DNA from: an uncultured Sphingomonadaceae bacterium
Lineage (GTDB): Bacteria > Pseudomonadota > Alphaproteobacteria > Sphingomonadales > Sphingomonadaceae
Length of the DNA stretch: 64,000 nucleotides
Direction: 5' to 3'
NCBI GenBank assembly: GCA_947497455.1
Contig: CANMGU010000002.1
Span: forward strand, 198,501 to 262,500
A model generated the notes under the pieces. That model saw only the letters and a program-made list of their open reading frames with translations, ran no database searches and was not told where the DNA came from. Position numbers and translations under genes: made by a program. Positions 52,289-61,916 of the stretch are shown in pieces (the stretch's first letter is position 1; every line of letters starts with the position of its first letter).

Positions 52289-53026
52289 CTAATTTTCCAC
52301 ATATATGTCCACAGGCACAGTGAGATCAGCAAAGACACGGCCGATGGAAGCCATGCTGCTCGCACCTTCGCCAATGGCCTGCTCCAGAAACATCTGGGAG
52401 CCGGCACCATTGAGCAGCACCAGAACCGTCCGCGCTTCACAAATGGCGGCCTTGGTAATGGTCACCAGCGGGGTGTCGCCATTGTCCGGCATTATTCCGG
52501 CCGCCCGCTTTTCCTTGGGGCCGTCCAGTGCTTCTTCCAGGTCAGCGCTCTCTACGAGACCAGCGGTGCTACCGTCCTCACCCATGCCAAGCCAGATGAG
52601 ATCCGGTGGCCATTTCGTATCCTGCAGCCGCGCATCGGCGGCACCGCCCGCGAGATGATAATCATCATTCTCGGTCGCAATCGGCAACACCCGGGCACCG
52701 CGCGTCATAAAGAGTTGCGCAAGGGTTTTGACATGGCTGCGCGGATCATCCACCGGAACAAGATAATCATCTGTCGGGATGATCGTGACATATTTCCACT
52801 TGATCTGCTTTGCTGCCAAGGCTTCGAGCACCGGCATGGCGTCTTCGCTCACCGGGAGGGCGAGCAACGCTTCACCGCGGGCATCAAGCGCGCTTTCGAT
52901 GATGAATGCAATATCGCCGACGACGGCTTCGATCATTTCAGCCCGGTCATCAAAGTCCCACCATTCGAGTTGAGAATCTTCGCCTTCTGGTAAATCATCG
53001 AGATCCCATGATTCGTCTTCACTCAT
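52289..53026 (-). CDS. pgl: 6-phosphogluconolactonase
   Basis: 245 residues of the NagB/Pgl fold: WKYVTIIPTDDYLVP, then DLIWLGMGEDGSTAGL and TLVTITKAAI-type end. It hydrolyses 6-phosphogluconolactone in the oxidative pentose-phosphate or Entner-Doudoroff route. The usual partners zwf and edd are not in view. It is a single gene. Confidence 0.85.
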   Translation of the reverse strand: MSEDESWDLDDLPEGEDSQLEWWDFDDRAEMIEAVVGDIAFIIESALDARGEALLALPVSEDAMPVLEALAAKQIKWKYVTIIPTDDYLVPVDDPRSHVKTLAQLFMTRGARVLPIATENDDYHLAGGAADARLQDTKWPPDLIWLGMGEDGSTAGLVESADLEEALDGPKEKRAAGIMPDNGDTPLVTITKAAICEARTVLVLLNGAGSQMFLEQAIGEGASSMASIGRVFADLTVPVDIYVEN

Positions 53027-53152
53027 AATCGGTCCTGTCCTTCGGATGTCTTGCTGAGGCTTCTAATCGCTGCAGAAATCAGCACAAGGGTAAATCCCGC
53101 TTTTCAATTGGTCTGCTTTGCGTCAATTGGGAACTGAAAAGGCGAAAGGCTC

Positions 53153-54013
53153 ATGATCCAAAACTATATTCTCACACTAACAGCTGAAGATCGGGTGGGC
53201 TTGGTGGCCGCCGTGACCGGTTTTCTGGCGGAACATGACGGTTTCATTTTGGACAGTCAGCAATATGCCGATCTGGAACTGGAGCGCTTTTTCATGCGAG
53301 TCGAGTTTAAAGGAGCCGGTGACAAATTTCCGTCTAGTCTTAAAACCCTCATCGGGAAGTTTTCACCCGTAGGCACGCGCTATGCGTTGAACTGGACACT
53401 GGTCAGCGGCGCCGAAAAACCCAACATCATCATTGCCGTTTCAAAGGGCAGTCATTGTCTCAATGACTTGCTACACCGCTGGAAAACCGGGGGGCTGCCG
53501 GTTAATATTGCTGGTGTGGTGAGCAATCATGACAGCCTGCGCGACCTATCCGAATGGCATGATGTCGCGTTCCATCACCTCCCTGTGACCGACGATAACC
53601 GAGCCGAGCAGGAGCAGGCCATATTGGAAATCATGGACAGACAGCAGGCCGATTATCTAATTCTCGCGCGCTACATGCAAATATTGTCTGATGATCTAAG
53701 CGGTAAATTGGCTGGCCGCTGCATCAACATCCATCACAGTTTTCTTCCGGGCTTCAAAGGGGCCAGGCCCTATCACCGCGCTCACGAACGCGGGGTAAAG
53801 CTTATCGGTGCTACCGCCCACTTCGTCAGCGCCGATCTTGATGAAGGCCCGATTATCGAGCAAGCCGTAGAACGCGTCGACCACCGGGCAAGTGTTGAGG
53901 AGATGATCCGTATTGGCCGGGATATTGAGGCACAGGTGCTGGCCAAAGCAGTGAAATGGGCCGGCGAACACCGGATATTGCTGAACGGCAACCGGACGGT
54001 TGTGTTTCGCTAA
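53153..54013 (+). CDS. purU: Formyltetrahydrofolate deformylase
   Basis: 286 residues: an ACT domain (about 5-85), then the formyltransferase-like catalytic domain with NIHHSFLPGF and GATAHFVSADLDEGPII. It releases formate from 10-formyl-THF, balancing one-carbon pools. It converges on gspI with a 2-nt gap. Confidence 0.95.
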   Translation: MIQNYILTLTAEDRVGLVAAVTGFLAEHDGFILDSQQYADLELERFFMRVEFKGAGDKFPSSLKTLIGKFSPVGTRYALNWTLVSGAEKPNIIIAVSKGSHCLNDLLHRWKTGGLPVNIAGVVSNHDSLRDLSEWHDVAFHHLPVTDDNRAEQEQAILEIMDRQQADYLILARYMQILSDDLSGKLAGRCINIHHSFLPGFKGARPYHRAHERGVKLIGATAHFVSADLDEGPIIEQAVERVDHRASVEEMIRIGRDIEAQVLAKAVKWAGEHRILLNGNRTVVFR

Positions 54014-54015
54014 GC

Positions 54016-54435
54016 TCAGTTTTCAGTCAGTGGGCTGGGGTCAGGTGCATCGAGTATTATATTCGCCGGTCGCAAGATAGTCAGCGATGCTGGGGCGCCG
54101 CTTACCTTTTCCTGCGCCGTGATATCGATTTGGATGAAATTTCCTTCTTCGGTCAGGCGGGCACTTTGTGTCCATGTCCAGTTGAGTCCGCCATTTTCCT
54201 CCTCACCGCTTCTTTCACCGAGACTTGGTGGGCGCGGGTCTGTCAATATTTCCACCGCCCGGTTGCGGACGACAGATTGCGCCACGACGCGCAATTCCAG
54301 TTCGGCTGCATTGCGGGTCGTATAACCTTGCAATCGGATCAGTGCGAGTGCAGCGAGGCTGAATATCGACAGTGCGACTAGCATCTCGATCAGCGTGAAG
54401 CCGCGTTCACCGGAACATTTTTTTAAATTCTTCAC
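54016..54435 (-). CDS. gspI: Type II secretion minor pseudopilin GspI
   Basis: 139 residues. Type III signal sequence with prepilin cleavage before Phe: RGFTLIEMLVALSIFSLAALAL. The globular part ends with NFIQIDITAQEKV. It is a minor pseudopilin of the type II secretion tip complex. GspJ and GspK do not follow; purU converges directly. It overlaps gspH by 4 nt. Confidence 0.85.
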   Translation of the reverse strand: MKNLKKCSGERGFTLIEMLVALSIFSLAALALIRLQGYTTRNAAELELRVVAQSVVRNRAVEILTDPRPPSLGERSGEEENGGLNWTWTQSARLTEEGNFIQIDITAQEKVSGAPASLTILRPANIILDAPDPSPLTEN

Positions 54436-54917
54436 GGCGTTTCCTCGTCGCCAGCCAGCCGGACATCTCCCATCGGGGCGATGATTATATTGCGCGCAAA
54501 ATCCTTGTAATCCAGACGCACGGCGGCCCGATCGCTGGGCAACCCCGTGCTTTCAAAACTGATCAGCAAAGGTCCAGCATCGCCCACAGCGGCTGTCACC
54601 CCACTGGACCAGTTGGTCGATCGAAAAGGCTTGTCTTCAATCACTGACCAGCCACCTTTGCGCCGCTCCAGAAAGCTATAACCCGAAGGTGTCACTTGTA
54701 CTGCCATTGGACGAGACTGCAAAATTGCATTGTCCCGCAGCGCAGCCGTTCGCGCCGCAAATTTTTGTGCATCCTGCTCCAGGTCATTGCTACCATCGGG
54801 AAAAGACAAGACGACAATTGAAGCCATCAGGCCCAAAATCACTAATACAATCATGAGTTCCACCAGCGTAAAGCCGGTTTCATGGTGATTGCGAACAGAG
54901 TTTCGGCGGTATTGCAT
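54432..54917 (-). CDS. gspH: Type II secretion minor pseudopilin GspH
   Basis: 161 residues with prepilin signal TGFTLVELMIVLVILGLMAS and a GspH-like beta domain. It is a minor pseudopilin that joins GspI in the pseudopilus. No gspG lies upstream; the gene diverges from a crotonase gene. Confidence 0.85.
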   Translation of the reverse strand: MQYRRNSVRNHHETGFTLVELMIVLVILGLMASIVVLSFPDGSNDLEQDAQKFAARTAALRDNAILQSRPMAVQVTPSGYSFLERRKGGWSVIEDKPFRSTNWSSGVTAAVGDAGPLLISFESTGLPSDRAAVRLDYKDFARNIIIAPMGDVRLAGDEETP

Positions 54918-55028
54918 AACATCAGCTTATCGGTTCAGTCCGATCCCTCTCTTGCAGAAGCGGGGCGGGCCTGCAATGGATGAACGCCAGTAGATATTGA
55001 TTCAAGCCAGCGAACAGGTGGGGAAATT

Positions 55029-55826
55029 ATGAGCGACGTCGTTCTTTATGACAAACAAGGCCGCGTGGTCACGATTACATTGAACAAGCCGGAGACACGC
55101 AACGCGCTGTCGACCGATCTTTGCGAAGCATTGGTCAACGCGATGAAAAAAGCCGATGCAGATAAAGATGTGAGCTGTGTTGTGCTTGCCGCAAATGGGA
55201 AAAGTTTTTCCTCTGGCGGCAATTTGCATGAAATCAAGGCGATGACTGCCGAGCAGAATATGACTCCGCTGCAGATTGAAGAATGGTACAAAACCGGTAT
55301 CCAACAAATCCCGCTGGCGATGGCTGCGATCTCGGTTCCGGTGATTGCGGCTGTCAATGGCCACGCGATTGGTGCTGGCAATGACCTGACCACCATGTGT
55401 GATATCCGTATTGCCGGTGAAGATGCGATTTTTGCCGAAAGCTTCTTGCGCGTCGGCATCATTCCTGGAGACGGCGGCGCATGGCTGTTGCCGCGCATCA
55501 TCGGTCAGGCGCGCGCCAACCAGATGCTGTTCACCGGCGAGTTTATCGATGCCCACAAGGCGCTCGATTATGGCTTGGTCTCAGAGATAGTGGCCAATGA
55601 TGATTTGCTCAAACGTGCCTATGAACTCGCTGAACAAGTGGTTGCCCTGCCGCCGCTGGCTATTCGCAAAACCAAGGAATTGGTCCGCACCGCGCAAAGC
55701 GTAACATTGAAAGAAAATCTCGATCAGGCGGCTTTGTTTCAGGGCGTTCTCCAACAGCTCGACGATCACCGGGAAGCGATTGATGCGATTCTTGAAAAGC
55801 GCAAACCGGTATTCAAGGGGGAATGA
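55029..55826 (+). CDS. Enoyl-CoA hydratase-related (crotonase) protein
   Basis: 265 residues; oxyanion segments NGKSFSSGGNLHE and AVNGHAIGAGNDL, then AESFLRVGIIPGDGGAWLLP. It acts on an acyl-CoA. First of a rightward catabolic operon; its stop overlaps the next start by 4 nt. Confidence 0.9.
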   Translation: MSDVVLYDKQGRVVTITLNKPETRNALSTDLCEALVNAMKKADADKDVSCVVLAANGKSFSSGGNLHEIKAMTAEQNMTPLQIEEWYKTGIQQIPLAMAAISVPVIAAVNGHAIGAGNDLTTMCDIRIAGEDAIFAESFLRVGIIPGDGGAWLLPRIIGQARANQMLFTGEFIDAHKALDYGLVSEIVANDDLLKRAYELAEQVVALPPLAIRKTKELVRTAQSVTLKENLDQAALFQGVLQQLDDHREAIDAILEKRKPVFKGE

Positions 55827-57787
55827 TCATGAAGACGTCAAAATATCTCGCTGCCGCTTTGTTGCCGGTAGCACCGCTGCTCATGGCTGCGGGCGAGCCG
55901 CCGGAAGGTGCCGCTACCGCGTCAACCAAAGCAGCCAATGCAAGAGTGGCCGCGCGTTTGCCAATTGCTGATCAGACGGATTTCGACAATGCCAATCGCG
56001 GCTTTCTGGCCAAAATAGAAGATGCGCAGATCCTGAATGAAGATGGTTCCGTCGCGTGGGAAGTCGGGCAGTTTGATTTTGTCAAAGACGCTGCTCCTGA
56101 TACCGTCAACCCATCACTCTGGCGGCAGGGCAAGCTCAACAGCATCCATGGGCTTTTCGAAGTGCAAGAGGGCATTTACCAACTGCGTGGCTATGATCTC
56201 GCACAAATGACCCTGATTGCAGGCAAAACCGGCTGGATTGTGATTGACCCACTGACGACACCTGCCCCGGCCAAAGCCGCTCTCGCCCTTGCCAATGAAA
56301 CATTGGGCCAGCGCCCGGTACAGGCGGTAATTTTCACGCATAGCCATGGTGATCATTTTGGCGGCGTAAGCGGTGTTGTGACACCACAGGAACTCCAATA
56401 TGGCAAGGTGCAGATCATTGCTCCACATGGATTTCTGAGAGAATCCATTGGCGAGAATGTGCTTGCCGGAACCACCATGAATCGCCGAGTACAATTCCAG
56501 TTCGGCACCAATCTGCCTGCCGGACCAACCGGCCATGTTGGGACGGGTTTGGGGCAATATTTGTCAACAGGTGACCTATCGCTGCTACCGCCAACCAAGA
56601 CAGTGAGCAAGGATGGCGAGACCCTGTCCATTGATGGCATCACTTTTGAGTTTATGGATGCCAGCGAGACCGAGGCACCGGCAGAGCTGGTCTTTTATCT
56701 GCCCGAGTTCAAAGCGCTGCATAGTGCCGAAGTGGCTACCCGCAATTTCCACAATGTGCTGACACCACGCGGCGCTCTGGTGCGCGATACTTTGAAATGG
56801 AGCAAGGTGATTGATGCCATGCTCGCAAAATATGGCGAAAAGTCTGACGTCCTGCTCGCCAGCCATCACTGGCCAATCTGGGGCAGCGAGAATGTTGAGG
56901 CCGCTTTGAAGAATCAGCGCGGTCTGTATCGCTATGTCCACGACCAGACATTGCGCCAAGCTAATCAGGGTGCCACCATGCACGAGATAGCCGAGAATAT
57001 CGGCGAGCCTGATTTCGCTGCAACGGATTTTGGCGTCCGCGATTATTATGGCACGCTCAATCACAACTCAAAGGCAGTCTATCAGCGCTATTTCGGCTGG
57101 TGGGACGGCGTTCCAGCGCATTATCATGAATTGCCACCCGTTGAGGCATCACGAAAATATGTCGCGGCGATGGGCGGTGCCGCCAAAGCGCTATCGATTG
57201 GTGAACAGGCCTTTGCCACTGGCGACTATCGCTGGGCAGCCACCGTCTTCAATCATGTCGTCTTTGCCGATCCGGCCAATGAAGTAGCCAAAAAATGGCT
57301 TGCCTCCACTTATGAACAGCTTGGTTTCCAAGCTGAAGCAGGCACGTGGCGCAACATTTATCTGTCGGGTGCCAAGGAGTTGCGGGAAGGTAATGACCGG
57401 GGCGAAGTTGTCGCCACCACCAATGCACGGGTGTTGAACAGCATTCCGGCGGTCGATCTGTTCGATGCTTTGGCTGCGCGCTTTAATCCGGCACGGATGC
57501 GGAGCGCTGGCGGAATCATCCAGTTCACGTTCCCGGATCGCGGCGAAGCGGTCAGCGTTGATCTCGGCAAAAGCGTCATGTTCCCGCGCGATGGCACGAC
57601 CGATCGTTCGGTCGCGCAGATCACAGTGAGTCGGAGTGACTTTACTCGGGTGCTGATGCGGGAAGTGACACCGCGCGAGCTCATTGTGTCGGGCAACATG
57701 CGGGTGCTCGGCAATGTCGGACTAATGGCCGCGATGTTTGCAGCGCTTGATCCGGTAGACCCGCAGTTCAACATCGTAACACCCTGA
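55823..57787 (+). CDS. SdsA1-type alkylsulfatase (MBL fold)
   Basis: 654 residues with a signal peptide, an MBL domain with zinc motif Thr172-His-Ser-His-Gly-Asp-His178, an alkylsulfatase dimerisation region (about 395-520) and a C-terminal SCP2-like domain (about 535-650). SdsA1-type enzymes cleave primary alkyl sulfates such as SDS, freeing a fatty alcohol. Exported, so desulfation would take place in the periplasm. It fits before the acyl-CoA dehydrogenase genes. Confidence 0.9.
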   Translation: MIMKTSKYLAAALLPVAPLLMAAGEPPEGAATASTKAANARVAARLPIADQTDFDNANRGFLAKIEDAQILNEDGSVAWEVGQFDFVKDAAPDTVNPSLWRQGKLNSIHGLFEVQEGIYQLRGYDLAQMTLIAGKTGWIVIDPLTTPAPAKAALALANETLGQRPVQAVIFTHSHGDHFGGVSGVVTPQELQYGKVQIIAPHGFLRESIGENVLAGTTMNRRVQFQFGTNLPAGPTGHVGTGLGQYLSTGDLSLLPPTKTVSKDGETLSIDGITFEFMDASETEAPAELVFYLPEFKALHSAEVATRNFHNVLTPRGALVRDTLKWSKVIDAMLAKYGEKSDVLLASHHWPIWGSENVEAALKNQRGLYRYVHDQTLRQANQGATMHEIAENIGEPDFAATDFGVRDYYGTLNHNSKAVYQRYFGWWDGVPAHYHELPPVEASRKYVAAMGGAAKALSIGEQAFATGDYRWAATVFNHVVFADPANEVAKKWLASTYEQLGFQAEAGTWRNIYLSGAKELREGNDRGEVVATTNARVLNSIPAVDLFDALAARFNPARMRSAGGIIQFTFPDRGEAVSVDLGKSVMFPRDGTTDRSVAQITVSRSDFTRVLMREVTPRELIVSGNMRVLGNVGLMAAMFAALDPVDPQFNIVTP

Positions 57788-57811
57788 ATTCTAACCCAGA
57801 GGCATTAGTCG

Positions 57812-58966
57812 ATGCAACGTTTTAGCTTTCCTGTAGTCCAGCCCGATCCGGCGCTTGAAGAATTGCGCTCTGAATTGCAGGCGTTCCTGAAAGAAGAGCG
57901 AGAGGCGGGTAATTTTCGTCCCGAGCCGGAATGCTGGATGGCCTCTTCCGATACTGAATTTTCCAAGAAAATGGGGCAGCGCGGTTGGATTGGCCTGACC
58001 TGGTCCAGCCAATATGGCGGCCACGACAAGACGGCATTGGAACGCTATATCGTGACTGAAGAAACTCTGCGCGCCGGGGCACCTGTCGGCGCGCACTGGA
58101 TTGCTGACCGCCAGCATGCGCCCATGCTCATCGAACATGGGACCGAGGAACAGAAACTCGATATTCTACCACGCATTGCCGCAGGGGAGTGTTATTTTGC
58201 CATTGGCCTTTCCGAGCCAGGGGCAGGGTCGGACCTCGCCAACGTCAAGACGAACGCGGAAAAAGTCGAAGGTGGCTGGAAAATTAATGGCCAGAAAATC
58301 TGGTCATCCGGAGCACATATTTCGCACTATATGGTAGCCATTTTGCGCACCTCGCCCGCCGATGGCCGGAACCGACATGTTGGCCTCTCGCAAATCATGA
58401 TTGATCTCAGCCTGCCCGGTGTGACGATCAAACCGATTACAGACCTTTCGGGCGATGCGCATTTTAACGAGGTTTATTTCGAGGACGTCATTGTGCCCGA
58501 TGACTGCTTGCTCGGCGAAGAAGGTGGCGGCTGGAAACAAGTGACAGGCGAGCTTGCCATGGAGCGATCTGGTCCGGAACGGTTTCTTTCAAGCTATATC
58601 ACATTGGAGACAGCCCTTTACCAATTGCAGGGCAAGCTGGGTTCGGATTCTCAGGCACGCCTCGGCAAGCTCATTGCCAATCTACGCACCTTGCGCGGCA
58701 TGTCTTGGGGTATCGCCAATCTGCTCCATCAGGGCGTGTCACCGGAAACCGAGGCCGCCTTAGTCAAGGATCTCGGCAATCGTCTGGAAAATGACCTGAC
58801 CCTGCAAGTAAGGGCTTTGCTTAATGATCTGCCAGAGGAAGAGTGGAGCGATGAAATGCGGCGTATCCTCAATATCGGCATATTGCGATCGCCGCCGAAC
58901 ACGTTGCGCGGCGGTACAACCGAAGTCATGCGCGGCATTACCGCGCGGCAATTGGGCCTGAGATAA
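57812..58966 (+). CDS. Acyl-CoA dehydrogenase, subunit 1
   Basis: 384 residues of the FAD acyl-CoA dehydrogenase fold (FAIGLSEPGAGSDLANV, then WKINGQKIWSSGAH and RGITARQLGLR). It lies 11 nt before a second, shorter homologue. Pairs like this form heterotetramers in steroid and terpenoid breakdown, with one catalytic subunit; which one is catalytic I cannot say. Confidence 0.9.
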   Translation: MQRFSFPVVQPDPALEELRSELQAFLKEEREAGNFRPEPECWMASSDTEFSKKMGQRGWIGLTWSSQYGGHDKTALERYIVTEETLRAGAPVGAHWIADRQHAPMLIEHGTEEQKLDILPRIAAGECYFAIGLSEPGAGSDLANVKTNAEKVEGGWKINGQKIWSSGAHISHYMVAILRTSPADGRNRHVGLSQIMIDLSLPGVTIKPITDLSGDAHFNEVYFEDVIVPDDCLLGEEGGGWKQVTGELAMERSGPERFLSSYITLETALYQLQGKLGSDSQARLGKLIANLRTLRGMSWGIANLLHQGVSPETEAALVKDLGNRLENDLTLQVRALLNDLPEEEWSDEMRRILNIGILRSPPNTLRGGTTEVMRGITARQLGLR

Positions 58967-58977
58967 GGGTAGCGCTA

Positions 58978-60003
58978 ATGATTAACACAGAAGGCATGAT
59001 CGCTGAAACAGCGGCGAAAATATACACCGATCTGTGCGGGCGCGAAGTACCGCATGAGGCGGAAGCCGGCAACTTTCCGCAAGCTTTGTGGAACGCACTC
59101 ACGGAAAACGGGCTGCCGCTCGCTTGGGTCAGTGAAGATAATGGCGGCTTTGGTGCCGATTATGATGAGGTTTTCGGCGCCATCTGGGTCTCGGCCGAGG
59201 CCGCATCACCGGTGCCCTTTGCCGAGACATTGATCGGGAACTGGCTGCTCGATCGGGCCGGTTTAGAAATTCCCGATGGCGCTTCCACGTTCGCGATCCT
59301 GGAAGGCAAAACAGCCAGCGTTCCTTTCGCCGGTGCAGCTGATCATGTGGCGGTTTTTGACGCAAACAAGAGCACCATTTCTCTCTACAAAAGCGCCGAT
59401 ATATCGGCGGCTCAAGAGCAAGCATTGTCGCCCGATGGCGATACGCGCCTGGACTTCTCTATTGCGACGCCTGTTGCAAGCGCTGAAACCAACATGACCC
59501 AGCGGGCGGTTGAGGCTTTGATCCTGACGGTACGTGCAGTGCAGATGGCTTCTGCCATCGAGGCTGCGCTTAACCTTTCCATCGCCTATGTCTCCGACCG
59601 CGAACAATTTGGCCGGCCATTGTCGAAATTTCAGGCAATCCAGCATCAGCTCGCCGTCGCTGCATCAGAAAGCGCGGCCGCGACCATGGCCGCCACTCAG
59701 GCCGCAAGCGCTCTTGCCAGTAGCGCCGATGATCCGGAAAAAGCATGGCATGAAGCCGTGGTTGCCAAAGTCCAGATCGGTCACAGTGTCGAAGCCGTGA
59801 CCGTGCCCTTCCATCAGGTGCACGGCGCGATGGGCTATACGCAGGAATATGATCTGCACCATTATACCCGCCGCCTGTGGGCGTGGCGCGATACGCTCGG
59901 CAATGAGCATCGCTGGTCGAAATTGCTGGGCGCAGAGCTTGCCGTAACGTCACCGGACCAGATCTGGAAAGGCGTGACAACCGGCGCCTGGATTGCTAGT
60001 TAA
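58978..60003 (+). CDS. Acyl-CoA dehydrogenase, subunit 2
   Basis: 341 residues, shorter than usual. The C-terminal helical domain is clear (SDREQFGRPLSKFQAIQHQLA, HGAMGYTQEYDLHHYTRRLW), but the beta domain is reduced. The Gln-His residues of the ACAD flavin partner are kept. It probably pairs with the preceding gene product. Confidence 0.88.
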   Translation: MINTEGMIAETAAKIYTDLCGREVPHEAEAGNFPQALWNALTENGLPLAWVSEDNGGFGADYDEVFGAIWVSAEAASPVPFAETLIGNWLLDRAGLEIPDGASTFAILEGKTASVPFAGAADHVAVFDANKSTISLYKSADISAAQEQALSPDGDTRLDFSIATPVASAETNMTQRAVEALILTVRAVQMASAIEAALNLSIAYVSDREQFGRPLSKFQAIQHQLAVAASESAAATMAATQAASALASSADDPEKAWHEAVVAKVQIGHSVEAVTVPFHQVHGAMGYTQEYDLHHYTRRLWAWRDTLGNEHRWSKLLGAELAVTSPDQIWKGVTTGAWIAS

Positions 60004-60076
60004 CTGCTCGATTAAACCGATTCTCGAGACGATCTGTACCGTCTCCAATCATTCCAACGCAAGAGGACCAAATCCC

Positions 60077-61054
60077 ATGAAAACACGCATCACAGAGCTT
60101 TTTGGCATTGAACATCCGATCATTCAGGGCGGGATGCACTATGTGGGTTTTGCCGAATTGGCGGCGGCGGTTTCGGAAGCAGGCGGTCTCGGCATCATCA
60201 CTGGTTTGACCCAGAAAACACCGGAAGATCTCGATAAGGAGATCAAGAAAGCCAAGGCGCTGACCGACAAGCCGATTGGCGTCAATCTGACCTTCCTGCC
60301 GATCGTCAACACGCCTGACTATCCCGGTTATATCAAGGCGATCATCGACAACGACATCAAGGCGGTCGAAACCGCTGGCAATAATCCGGCACAATATCTC
60401 CCGGCCCTCAAAGAAGCTGGCGTGAAAGTCATCCACAAATGCACCGCCGTGCGCCATGCGTTGAAAGCGCAGAGCATTGGCTGTGACGCGGTATCGGTTG
60501 ACGGTTTTGAATGTGGTGGCCATCCGGGTGAAGACGATATTCCAAACATGATCCTACTGCCCCGCGCTGCGGATGAACTGGATATTCCATTCGTCAGCTC
60601 AGGCGGACAGGCCGATGCCCGGTCGCTAGTTGCCTCGCTCGCCATGGGCGCTGAAGGCATGAACATGGGCACACGTTTCATCGCAACAAAAGAGGCACCT
60701 GTGCATCAAAATGTTAAGGATGCGATTGTCGCCGCCAGCGAACTCGATACCCGTCTTGTCATGCGCCCGCTGCGCAATACCGAGCGTGTGCTGAACAATT
60801 CGGCGGTCGAACGGCTGCTCGAAATCGAAAAAGAAAAAGGCAGCGAACTGCAATTTACCGACATTATTGAACAAGTTGCCGGGGTCTACCCGCAGATCAT
60901 GATGGAAGGTACAATGGATGCAGGCGCCTGGAGCTGCGGCATGGTCGCTGGTCTGATCAATGATATTCCAACCTGCAAAGAATTGATCGACGGCATCATG
61001 AGCGAAGCGGATGAGATTATCCGCGGACGGCTGGAAGGATATTTGGCGGCCTAA
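60077..61054 (+). CDS. Nitronate monooxygenase-like FMN enzyme
   Basis: 325 residues from ATG at 60077. TIM-barrel FMN fold with PIIQGGMHYVGFAELAAAVS at the start, CGGHPGEDD in part (FECGGHPG) and SSGGQADARSLVASLAMGAEG. The family (2-nitropropane dioxygenase) includes enoyl reductase-like members. In acyl-CoA clusters it may act on an intermediate rather than nitroalkanes. Confidence 0.88.
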   Translation: MKTRITELFGIEHPIIQGGMHYVGFAELAAAVSEAGGLGIITGLTQKTPEDLDKEIKKAKALTDKPIGVNLTFLPIVNTPDYPGYIKAIIDNDIKAVETAGNNPAQYLPALKEAGVKVIHKCTAVRHALKAQSIGCDAVSVDGFECGGHPGEDDIPNMILLPRAADELDIPFVSSGGQADARSLVASLAMGAEGMNMGTRFIATKEAPVHQNVKDAIVAASELDTRLVMRPLRNTERVLNNSAVERLLEIEKEKGSELQFTDIIEQVAGVYPQIMMEGTMDAGAWSCGMVAGLINDIPTCKELIDGIMSEADEIIRGRLEGYLAA

Positions 61055-61056
61055 AC

Positions 61057-61842
61057 ATGGAATCCTATCAACCGCTAAGCCGTTCCATTGCTGGCAAGAA
61101 AGCCATTGTCACCGGCGCGGCCAGCGGCATGGGCCGTGCCACAGCGCATTTGTTTGCGTCTGAAGGTGCGACAGTCGCGATCACTGATCTCGATCAGGCG
61201 CGCTGCGACGCAGTTGTCCAGGAAATAGCGGCGGCTGGTTATAGCGGCTCGGCGGAGGCCTGGGCTCTGGATGTCAGCAACCCTGACATCATCAAGGCGG
61301 TTGTAGCGGATATTGCAAACAGCTTCGGCGCTATCGATATTCTCGTCAACAATGCCGGCTTCGCGATTCCGGCTGATGTGGCGGAAGAAAGCTATGAGGA
61401 TAGTTGGGAGCCAACTCTCTCGGTCATGCTTGCGGCGCACCAGCGAATGATCCGCGCAGCATTGCCTCACCTCAGAGAAGCCGAACATCCAAGGATCGTC
61501 AACATCGCATCAACCGAAGGATTAGGGGCTTCCCCGGGCAACAGTCCTTATGTCGCCGCCAAACATGGTGTGATTGGATTAACGAAAGGCTTGGCGGTTG
61601 ATCTCGGCCGCGAGGGTATCACCGTCAACTGTATCTGTCCTGGGCCGATACGCACGGGCATTACCGATGCGATTTCCGAGGAGCATAAAACCATCTATGC
61701 CAAACGCCGCGTTGCGCTCCGCCGCTATGCCATCCCGGAAGAAGTTGCGCATATGACCTTGTCCTGCGTGCTGCCAGCCGCCAGCTTTCTGACCGGAGCA
61801 ATTATTCCGGTCGATGGCGGCCTTACGATCAAAAACGCGTAA
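61057..61842 (+). CDS. SDR-family dehydrogenase
   Basis: 261 residues; TGAASGMG at 19-26, NNAG at 98-101, Tyr165-x3-Lys169 (YVAAKHG) and the VNCICPGPIRT region. Looks like 3-hydroxyacyl or secondary alcohol dehydrogenases. It follows the nitronate monooxygenase-like gene after 2 nt and closes the operon. Confidence 0.88.
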   Translation: MESYQPLSRSIAGKKAIVTGAASGMGRATAHLFASEGATVAITDLDQARCDAVVQEIAAAGYSGSAEAWALDVSNPDIIKAVVADIANSFGAIDILVNNAGFAIPADVAEESYEDSWEPTLSVMLAAHQRMIRAALPHLREAEHPRIVNIASTEGLGASPGNSPYVAAKHGVIGLTKGLAVDLGREGITVNCICPGPIRTGITDAISEEHKTIYAKRRVALRRYAIPEEVAHMTLSCVLPAASFLTGAIIPVDGGLTIKNA

Positions 61843-61916
61843 ATACTGATCGAAGCAGCGCGTATTTTCATCGAATTGCCAAATCGCGATAGCGATTGGG
61901 ACGATAGCATCACCAA

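Noticed and set aside
52250..52993. A 247-residue rightward frame opposite pgl.
   Set aside because: Antisense; pgl family motifs are on the other strand.
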